Shown here: piece by piece, positions 1-5,222 of the stretch
Layout of the letters: each line of letters starts with the position of its first letter
Numbering within the stretch: position 1 is the first letter of the stretch
NCBI GenBank assembly: GCA_035575835.1
Contig: DATLXM010000165.1
Span: 1-5,954, forward strand
Length of the DNA: 5,954 bases
Source of the DNA: Gaiellasilicea sp035575835
GTDB taxonomy: Bacteria > Actinomycetota > Thermoleophilia > Gaiellales > Gaiellaceae
Reading direction: 5' to 3'
Translations under genes and position numbers: made by a program
The notes under the pieces: model-generated
What the model was told of the DNA's origin: nothing
Database searches by the model: none
Seen by the model: only the letters and a program-made list of their open reading frames with translations

Positions 1-128
1 TTTCAGGCCTGACTAGAGTGCGCCGGTGCCCAGCCGCCGGAGCTGTTGGGATCGGCGCCTACCAGCGGCCGACCCCGCCACGGCTCGTGGTTTCCGGATC
101 TCGGCGGCGCGGCGGGCTCGAGGCTGGC

Positions 129-134
129 TACTCT
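129..134 (+). promoter_or_regulatory. Candidate -10 box (TACTCT) of a leaderless promoter
   Basis: TACTCT matches the actinobacterial TAnnnT -10 consensus and ends 6 nt before the ATG at 141. That spacing would put the transcription start at or next to the start codon, giving a leaderless mRNA. No Shine-Dalgarno sequence precedes the ATG at a useful distance, which fits. The 9-base context GGCTAC(T/C)CT recurs before the GTG at 4152. I see no convincing -35 element. No riboswitch-type leader can exist if transcription starts here. Confidence 0.5.
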
Positions 135-140
135 GAATCC

Positions 141-557
141 ATGAAGCTCGTGGTGATCGGATGTGGTCGGGTCGGCTCCGCGGTGGCGCGCGACTTCGCG
201 GCGGACGGCTGGGAGGTGACGGCCGTCGACCAGAAGAAGGAGGCGCTCGTACGGCTGGGCGACGCCTGGGAAGGTCGCTTCGTCGTCGGCCACGGGATGG
301 ATTCGCAGATCCTGCGGCGCGCGGGCGCCCACGAGGCCGACGCGGTCGTCGTTGCCACGAACGGGGACAACACGAACCTCGTGATCGCCCAGGTCGTCCA
401 GAAGCGGTTCGGGGTTGAGAACGTGGTCGTCCGCGTGCTCGATCCTGCCCGTGCGCAGTTTTACGCGACGCTCGGCCTGCAGACGGTCTGCCCGACCCAG
501 ACAGCGATCTCCGAGCTTGGCAACCGGGTCCGCCGTACCGCTCAGGTGCTCGCCTGA
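141..557 (+). CDS. TrkA-family RCK_N-only protein (potassium transport regulator)
   Basis: This 138-aa protein is a single RCK_N (TrkA-N) Rossmann domain, the cytosolic NAD(H)- or nucleotide-binding module that gates Trk/Ktr potassium channels. Visible are the dinucleotide-binding glycine motif GCGRVG at residues 7-12, acidic D30 at the end of strand 2 (the usual ribose contact), and the later 'GHGMDSQIL' and 'ATNGDNTNLVIAQ' segments typical of RCK_N. It stops just after the Rossmann fold, so the RCK_C ligand-sensing domain found in about 220-aa relatives is absent. The next gene begins at once, so no RCK_C remnant is left. I chose the ATG at 141 because the glycine motif follows it directly; an in-frame GTG at 18 would add 41 residues that do not look like RCK. 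It overlaps the next gene by 1 nt (TGATG), so the two are co-transcribed. By position it resembles mycobacterial ceoB. The fold is secure; its transporter partner is inferred. Confidence 0.9.
   Translation: MKLVVIGCGRVGSAVARDFAADGWEVTAVDQKKEALVRLGDAWEGRFVVGHGMDSQILRRAGAHEADAVVVATNGDNTNLVIAQVVQKRFGVENVVVRVLDPARAQFYATLGLQTVCPTQTAISELGNRVRRTAQVLA
544..548 (+). promoter_or_regulatory. Probable ribosome binding site (AGGTG) for the second RCK gene
   Basis: AGGTG lies inside the end of the upstream reading frame, 8 nt before the ATG at 557. It supports that start and re-initiation across the 1-nt stop/start overlap. Confidence 0.4.
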
Positions 558-1222
558 TGAAGGCGGTCGTGGCCGGTGGCGGAAAGGTCGGTGCGAACGT
601 CGTCCGGTCGCTCCTCGCGATGCATCACGACGTGACGTTGATCGAGCAGAGGCCTTACCGCCACGAACGTCTCGTCGAGGAGTTCGGGGACGCGGCCATG
701 CTCGGGGACGCGACCGAGATGCACGTCCTCGAGGCGGCGGGGATTGCGCGACCCGCCGATCTCGCGCTGGCCCTGACGGGCGACGATGAGGACAACCTCG
801 TGATCTGCCAGCTCGCGCGCGACGCCTACCGAGTCCCGAAGGTCGTTGCCCGCGTGAACGATCCGCGCAACCAGGAGCACTTCGACCTGCTCGGAATCGG
901 CCAGACGGTCTGCGCCGCGGCGAACATCCTGGGGCTCGTCGAGCACGAGGTGCCTGAGTACGGGATGGTCCACCTCCTCGAACTGCGCAAGGAGAACCTC
1001 GAGATCGTGGAGCTGCAGATCGGCCGCGACTCGCCCGCCTGCGGCAAGCGCGTGGGCGGGATCCGCGTTCCCGACGGCTCGCGCCTGATCTCGGTGATGC
1101 GGAACGGGCGCTCCGAGCTCGCCGACGACTCGACCGTGATCCGCCCGGGCGACCAGGTGCTCGCGGTGCTCGAGCCCGGGAAGGAGGACGAGCTCCGGCG
1201 CGCCCTCCTCCGCTCCCGCTAG
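557..1222 (+). CDS. TrkA-family potassium uptake regulator (RCK_N + RCK_C)
   Basis: This 221-aa cytosolic regulatory subunit has the normal length for single-unit TrkA/KtrA proteins. RCK_N covers about residues 1-118, with the glycine motif GGGKVG at 7-12, acidic E30 closing strand 2, 'GDATE' at 50-54 and 'TGDDEDNLVICQLA' near 74-87. RCK_C covers about residues 137-221, ending in the typical 'STVIRPGDQVLAVLEPG' strand-turn-strand. RCK_C domains of this family bind ligands such as ATP/ADP or c-di-AMP; which one applies here cannot be read from sequence. The start overlaps the upstream stop by 1 nt. Its stop is 6 bp from the stop of the oppositely transcribed trkH. Together with the upstream gene it supplies three of the four half-domains of a tandem TrkA, so a hetero-oligomeric ring is plausible. 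It resembles mycobacterial ceoC. Family assignment is firm; the partner channel is inferred. Confidence 0.93.
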   Translation: MKAVVAGGGKVGANVVRSLLAMHHDVTLIEQRPYRHERLVEEFGDAAMLGDATEMHVLEAAGIARPADLALALTGDDEDNLVICQLARDAYRVPKVVARVNDPRNQEHFDLLGIGQTVCAAANILGLVEHEVPEYGMVHLLELRKENLEIVELQIGRDSPACGKRVGGIRVPDGSRLISVMRNGRSELADDSTVIRPGDQVLAVLEPGKEDELRRALLRSR

Positions 1223-1228
1223 TAGAGC

Positions 1229-2770
1229 CTAGAAGTTCCGCCAGTAGTGGCGGGAGGCGAGGACGACGATCGGGATCACCTCGAGCCGCCCGAGCCACAT
1301 CAGGACCGTCATCACCACGGTCGAGAAGTCGCTGAACGGCGCGAAGGAGCCGACCGGCCCCGCGAAGCCGAATCCGGGCCCGACGTTCCCGAGCGTGGTC
1401 GCGGCGGCCGCGACCGCCTCGAGCACGCTCAGCTCGAGCCCCACCCGGGCCGCGTCGATTGCGAGCAGGCCGGCCCCGACGATGAAGATTCCCATGTAGA
1501 GGAGGATGAAGCTCGAGACCGCGCGCAGCGTCCGCTCGTCGACGACCTGCCGGTTCAGACGGACGGGGGCCACGACCTCCGGGTGCACGGTCTGGTCGAG
1601 CTCGCGCCGCAGGATCCGCCAGAGCAGGAGGTGGCGGATCACTTTCACCGAGCCGGTGGTGGAGCCGGCCGAGCCGCCGACGAACATCAGCGCCACGAGC
1701 GTCATCGCGGCGAGCGGCGGCCAGAGCGCGAAGTCGACAGTCGAGAAGCCGGTCCCGGTCATGATCGAGATCGTCTGGAAGATCGCGTGCCGGGCTGCCG
1801 CTTCCCCGCCCGCGATGTTCTCGGTTGCGAGCAGGACGGCAAGGACGAGCGAGGCGAGCGAGAGGATGCCGAGGTAGAGGCGCAGCTCCTCGTCGCGCAC
1901 CAGCACGCGCGGCTGCCGGCGCACGAACGCGCGGTAGAGCAGCGCGAAGTTCATCCCGGCGAGGAGCATGAAGAGTGCGATCGTCCACTGGGACGCGGCC
2001 GAGAAGTCCCCGAGCGAGGTGCCCTTCGTCCCGAAGCCGCCGGTCGAGACCGTGGTCAGCGCGTGCGCAATAGCCTCGAACGGGGTCATCCGATCGTCCG
2101 CGCCGACGGCGTGGATGGCGAGCAGCACCGCGACGAGAGCCACGGTGAGGCCGACGTACAGCCACCAGACGCGCCGGGCGGTGTCCGCGATCCGGGTGCT
2201 GAGGCTGTCGATCTCGGGTCCGGGCATCTCGTGCTCGAGGAGCTGGCGGCCGCCGACGCGGAGACGGGGCAGGACGGCGAGCGCGAGCACGATGATCCCG
2301 ATTCCACCGAGCCACTGGGTGAACTGCCGCCAAAGGCGGAGGGAGGTCGACATCTGCTCGACGTCGACGAGGACGCTCGCGCCGGTCGTCGTGAAGCCGG
2401 ACATCGCCTCGAAGTAGGCGTCGAGCGGCCGGTCGAGCTGCGGGTCGGAGGAGAGGAGGTAGGGGAGCGCGCCGACGAGCGCGGCGACGAGCCAGGTCAG
2501 GGAGACGACCAGGAACCCCTCGCGCGTTCCGACGCTCGAGTCCGCCGACCCCGTCACGCGTTCGACTGCGACCGCGACCCCGCCGACGATCGCCGCGGTC
2601 GCGAGGAACGGCCACGGCGGTTCCCCGTAGCCCAGGGCGACGGCCGCTGGCACAAGTGTGGTCAGGCTCAGGTACTTCGTCAGCCTCGCAACGAGGTTGA
2701 ATGAGGCGCGAACGTCGACCGCGAGCAGCCGCGGCCGGCCGACCTGCCGGATCCGCGCGGCGTGGCTCAC
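1229..2770 (-). CDS. trkH: TrkH-family potassium uptake protein, ion-translocating subunit
   Basis: This 513-aa integral membrane protein carries K+ (or Na+/K+) across the cytoplasmic membrane as the pore of the Trk system. All four pore loops are recognisable: TTTGAS at 127-132, STGGF at 242-246, TGTGFS at 338-343 and GNVGPG at 461-466, each with the filter glycine. Alternating hydrophobic stretches fit the four M1-P-M2 repeats plus extra N-terminal helices. The conserved intramembrane gating-loop region reads GGSAGSTTGSVKVIRH (365-380), with K376 and R379 present; a serine (S374) stands where many relatives have a second glycine. The segment 'LDQTVHPEVV' (391-400) is also typical. The GTG start overlaps the trkA stop by 4 nt (GTGA) and has GGAGAG 6 nt upstream, so it is translationally coupled to trkA. 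It could equally be called KtrB; its pairing with a tandem TrkA favours TrkH. Confidence 0.96.
   Translation of the reverse strand: MSHAARIRQVGRPRLLAVDVRASFNLVARLTKYLSLTTLVPAAVALGYGEPPWPFLATAAIVGGVAVAVERVTGSADSSVGTREGFLVVSLTWLVAALVGALPYLLSSDPQLDRPLDAYFEAMSGFTTTGASVLVDVEQMSTSLRLWRQFTQWLGGIGIIVLALAVLPRLRVGGRQLLEHEMPGPEIDSLSTRIADTARRVWWLYVGLTVALVAVLLAIHAVGADDRMTPFEAIAHALTTVSTGGFGTKGTSLGDFSAASQWTIALFMLLAGMNFALLYRAFVRRQPRVLVRDEELRLYLGILSLASLVLAVLLATENIAGGEAAARHAIFQTISIMTGTGFSTVDFALWPPLAAMTLVALMFVGGSAGSTTGSVKVIRHLLLWRILRRELDQTVHPEVVAPVRLNRQVVDERTLRAVSSFILLYMGIFIVGAGLLAIDAARVGLELSVLEAVAAAATTLGNVGPGFGFAGPVGSFAPFSDFSTVVMTVLMWLGRLEVIPIVVLASRHYWRNF
1238..1253. other. Perfect 6-bp hairpin at the convergent operon junction
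   Basis: CCGCCA, the loop GTAG and TGGCGG form a perfect GC-rich inverted repeat. It lies in the last codons of trkH, just beyond the plus-strand operon's stop at 1222. No T-run follows on either strand, so it is not a classical intrinsic terminator. Because it is symmetric it could slow or end transcription in both directions, or protect mRNA 3' ends. A short GC-rich inverted repeat can easily arise by chance in DNA of this composition. Confidence 0.3.
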
Positions 2771-4092
2771 AGCGCTCTCTCCACCTCGCGGACGCGGCTC
2801 GACTCGGTGAAGACGATCGCGCGGTCGCCGGGCCGGAGCACGTCGTCGCTGCGGGGGAAGACCGCCTCTCCGTCGCGAACGATCGCCCCGATCAGCGCGC
2901 CCCGGATCGGCATCTCGCGGAAGGTCAGGCCCACGTATTCGCTGCCCGTACGCGTCGTGATGTCAAGGACCTCGAAGCGATTACCCTCCAGCATCGAAAC
3001 CTGTTGCGTGCGCGGGTCGTGGGCGAAGCGGACGATCTCCTCGGCCGTCACCTGGCGTGGGTTCACGGTGACGTCGATGCCGGCGCGCTCGAAGACCTCG
3101 ACCGACACCGCCTCGTTGACGATCGCGATCGTGAACGTGACCCCGTGAACCTTCGCGAGTGTCGCCGCGTAGTGGTTCTGCATGTCGTCGCGCAGCGCGA
3201 AGATCGCCACCTGCGCGTCCCCGATCCGCTCCCGTTCGAGGAAGTCGGGGTCAATCCCCGTCGAATGGTAGACCCGCGCCTCCGGCAGGTCGTCCGCGAC
3301 CACGCGCGCCCGCGGACCCGAGGCCTCGATCAGGCGGACGCCGATCTTCTGCTCCAGCAGTCGTCGCGCGATCGCGGTTCCGTAGGCGCCCGCGCCGAAG
3401 ATGACGACGTCGCGCACCTTGCCGGAGCCGGGCACCATCAGCTCGCCCCACGACTGGGCAGCGTGCGGCGAGCCGATCACGATGACGCGGTCGCCGGCGC
3501 GGATCACGGCGTCGCCGCCCGGCAGAATCGCCTCCTTGCCCCGGAGGATGCTCGCGACCTTGGAATCGGCCGGGAGTGGCGCGTCGCGGAGCGGAACGTC
3601 GACGATCGAGCGCGAGGCGCTCTCGTTTACGTCGAACTCGACGAGCTGAACCTGGCCCTCCGCGAAGAGGTCGGTGTGCCGGGCGGCCGGGACCGTGATC
3701 GTCTGCGAGATCGCGGCGGCGGTCTCGACCTCGGACGAGACGATGAAGTCGACGTCGAGCTGGCCCTCGTGCCAGACCTCGAGATACTCCGGATTGGTCG
3801 TCCGGACGACCGTCGTGGTGCGGGGGGCGACAGCCTTCGTGATCATCGCCGAGACGATGTTCGTCTCGTCGCGGGAGGTGCAGGCGATCAGCAGGTCGGC
3901 TCCCGCCACGCCGGCGGCCGCGAGCGTCCGGCGGCTGGCGCCGTTGCCCTCGATCGTGGCCACGTCGTAGCGGGCGCTGATTTCCTCGATCCGGGCCGCC
4001 TCCTGGTCGACGATCGTGAGCTCGTGCGCGCCGTGCAGCGCCTGCACGATCGTGGTGCCGACCTCCCCGGCGCCGATCACGAAGATCTTCAC
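2767..4092 (-). CDS. trkA: Trk system potassium transporter TrkA (tandem RCK)
   Basis: This 441-aa cytosolic peripheral subunit gates TrkH in response to nucleotides; the length is close to the roughly 458 aa of E. coli TrkA. It contains two full RCK units. RCK_N1 is about residues 1-120, with GAGEVG at 7-12 and acidic D29. RCK_C1 is about 140-220, ending in 'AVIRAGDRVIVIGSP'. RCK_N2 is about 228-340, with GAGAYG at 233-238 and acidic E256. RCK_C2 is about 365-441, ending in 'DVLRPGDRAIVFTE'. Both nucleotide motifs look intact. The GTG start is chosen because the first Rossmann strand follows immediately and a TAACCT box lies 6 nt upstream. It overlaps trkH by 4 nt and is first in a two-gene operon. 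It diverges from the dehydrogenase gene across 59 bp. Confidence 0.96.
   Translation of the reverse strand: MKIFVIGAGEVGTTIVQALHGAHELTIVDQEAARIEEISARYDVATIEGNGASRRTLAAAGVAGADLLIACTSRDETNIVSAMITKAVAPRTTTVVRTTNPEYLEVWHEGQLDVDFIVSSEVETAAAISQTITVPAARHTDLFAEGQVQLVEFDVNESASRSIVDVPLRDAPLPADSKVASILRGKEAILPGGDAVIRAGDRVIVIGSPHAAQSWGELMVPGSGKVRDVVIFGAGAYGTAIARRLLEQKIGVRLIEASGPRARVVADDLPEARVYHSTGIDPDFLERERIGDAQVAIFALRDDMQNHYAATLAKVHGVTFTIAIVNEAVSVEVFERAGIDVTVNPRQVTAEEIVRFAHDPRTQQVSMLEGNRFEVLDITTRTGSEYVGLTFREMPIRGALIGAIVRDGEAVFPRSDDVLRPGDRAIVFTESSRVREVERAL
2777..2782 (-). promoter_or_regulatory. Ribosome binding site (GGAGAG) for trkH
   Basis: On the minus strand GGTGGAGAG lies inside the end of trkA, with GGAGAG 6 nt before the GTG start of trkH. 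It supports that start, which overlaps the trkA stop as GTGA, and implies translational coupling of the two subunits. Confidence 0.55.
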
Positions 4093-4098
4093 CGCGGC

Positions 4099-4104
4099 AG
4101 GTTA
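4099..4104 (-). promoter_or_regulatory. Candidate -10 box (TAACCT) of the leaderless trkA-trkH promoter
   Basis: TAACCT on the minus strand fits TAnnnT and ends 6 nt before the trkA GTG at 4092, the same geometry as the box at 129. No Shine-Dalgarno sequence is present between box and start. The position expected for a -35 element is plain GC-rich sequence with no TTG-like match. Leaderless transcription is inferred. Confidence 0.5.
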
Positions 4105-4138
4105 CTGCGGCGCGAGGCGGCGGGGCGAGGGGGTCGGC

Positions 4139-4144
4139 TACCCT
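4139..4144 (+). promoter_or_regulatory. Candidate -10 box (TACCCT) of the dehydrogenase promoter
   Basis: TACCCT fits TAnnnT and ends 7 nt before the GTG at 4152. The surrounding GGCTACCCT differs at one base from GGCTACTCT before the gene at 141, which strengthens the case that both are real. Only 34 bp separate this box from the opposing -10 box at 4099-4104, so the two polymerase binding sites must overlap. Confidence 0.5.
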
Positions 4145-4151
4145 GGTCCAC

Positions 4152-5222
4152 GTGCCGCTCGTCGTCGCAGCAATCGTCGCCACCGTTCTCGCCGCTCTCG
4201 CCCCGGGTGCGGAGCGAAGCGCAACCGTCGGCCCGCGCGCGGTCGTCACGAACCTGGCGAGCCCGGTCGGGCTGGCCGCGCCGCGGAACGAGCCGGGCCG
4301 GCTCTACGTGGTCGAGCAGGGCGGGACGATCCGCGTGGTCGTGAAGGGGAAGCTGCGGTCCGAGCCCTTTCTCGACGTTCGCAACCTGGTTCGCGCCGGC
4401 GGCGAGCAGGGGCTCCTCGGGCTTGCGTTCCACCCCAGGTATGCGACGACGAAGCGCTTTTACGTCAACTACACCGACCGGAACGGGAACACGAACGTGG
4501 TCGAGTACCGCTCGAACAGCGCTGGGGCAATCCCCGGGAGCGCTCGCCGCGTCCTCTTCGTCGCCCAGCCGTACTCGAACCACAACGGCGGCGGGGTCGC
4601 GTTCGGCCCCGACGGCAAGCTCTACGTCGGCACGGGCGACGGCGGCTCCGGAGGCGACCCCGAGAACCGCGCGCAGAACCTGAGCTCCCAGCTCGGCAAG
4701 ATGATTCGGATCGACGTGGACAAGCGCGGCTCGAAGCCGCAGATCGTCGCTCTCGGCCTCCGCAACCCCTGGCGCTACTCGTTCGACAGGCAGACCGGCG
4801 ATCTGACGATCGCCGACGTCGGTCAGAACGCGCTCGAGGAGATCAACCACACGCCGCGCGGCACCACCGGTCTCCTCAACTACGGCTGGGACGTCTACGA
4901 GGGCCGCGCGAAGTTCGAGGACAAGGCGAGCGGCGCGGGCAAGCTCCGGTTTCCGGTCATCCAGTACGGCCGCGGCGACGGCTGCTCCGTCACGGGCGGG
5001 ATCGTCTATCGCGGGAAGGGCGCGAAGGCCGCGTTCGGCCGCTACTTCTACGGCGATTTCTGCACCGGGAACATCTGGAGCGCGAAGCTGTCAGGCCGCG
5101 GCGCGACCGGGCTGCGCAAGGAGAGCTTCAAGATCGCGAGCGTGACCTCGTTCGGCGAGGACGCGGCGGGCGAGCTCTTCGCCGTCTCCCACGGCGGCAC
5201 GCTCTACCGGCTCACTCCCTGA
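4152..5222 (+). CDS. PQQ-dependent sugar dehydrogenase-like protein (glucose/sorbosone dehydrogenase family)
   Basis: This 356-aa exported beta-propeller protein belongs to the GSDH family, whose characterised members oxidise aldose sugars with pyrroloquinoline quinone. Family landmarks appear in order: GGEQGLLGLAFHP (83-95), NHNGGGVAFGPDG (143-155) with H144 at the position of the catalytic base, YVGTGDGG, LGLRNPWR (201-208) with the Arg-Asn pair, IADVGQNALEEIN (220-232) and YGWDVYEG (244-251). Q86, H144, R204 and N205 match cofactor-site residues of soluble glucose dehydrogenase as I recall them. I cannot identify the later Lys/Arg cofactor contacts, so PQQ use is unproven. C278 and C304 may form a disulfide, fitting an extracytoplasmic site. 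Residues 1-24 are a hydrophobic leader, but there is no Lys or Arg before the core, unusual for a Sec signal; no lipobox cysteine is seen. It is first in a unit with the next gene (4-nt overlap). The natural substrate is unknown. Confidence 0.88.
   Translation: MPLVVAAIVATVLAALAPGAERSATVGPRAVVTNLASPVGLAAPRNEPGRLYVVEQGGTIRVVVKGKLRSEPFLDVRNLVRAGGEQGLLGLAFHPRYATTKRFYVNYTDRNGNTNVVEYRSNSAGAIPGSARRVLFVAQPYSNHNGGGVAFGPDGKLYVGTGDGGSGGDPENRAQNLSSQLGKMIRIDVDKRGSKPQIVALGLRNPWRYSFDRQTGDLTIADVGQNALEEINHTPRGTTGLLNYGWDVYEGRAKFEDKASGAGKLRFPVIQYGRGDGCSVTGGIVYRGKGAKAAFGRYFYGDFCTGNIWSAKLSGRGATGLRKESFKIASVTSFGEDAAGELFAVSHGGTLYRLTP

Noticed and set aside
1..128. Possible gene end or extra coding sequence before the first RCK gene
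   Set aside because: Stops occur at 10-12 (frame 1) and 14-16 (frame 2), so an upstream plus-strand gene could end here, but only three or four codons would be visible. The frame open from the GTG at 18 would merely add a non-RCK extension to the gene at 141. No minus-strand start or terminator could be supported.
1..140. c-di-AMP (ydaO-type) riboswitch upstream of the potassium genes
   Set aside because: Such elements control potassium genes in some actinobacteria, but the candidate -10 box lies 6 nt before the start codon and the leader is too short for one. None fits the 59-bp region before trkA either.
3..2615. Very long open frame on the minus strand (about 870 codons)
   Set aside because: It is antisense to the two RCK genes and out of frame with trkH. 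The product is Arg/Pro/Ala-rich low-complexity sequence with no domain. It is a by-product of high-GC codon use.
1247..2704. Long plus-strand open frame (about 485 codons) opposite trkH
   Set aside because: The composition is dominated by Asp, Glu, Arg and His with no hydrophobic core, typical of the mirror of a membrane-protein gene in GC-rich DNA. trkH has all four filter motifs on the other strand.
2701..4344. Long plus-strand open frame (about 547 codons) opposite trkA
   Set aside because: It is Asp/Arg-rich without domains, runs through the divergent promoter region and overlaps the well-supported dehydrogenase start in another frame.
4089..4850. Minus-strand open frame (about 253 codons) opposite the dehydrogenase
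   Set aside because: It has no recognisable domain, while the plus strand carries a continuous, motif-rich GSDH protein.
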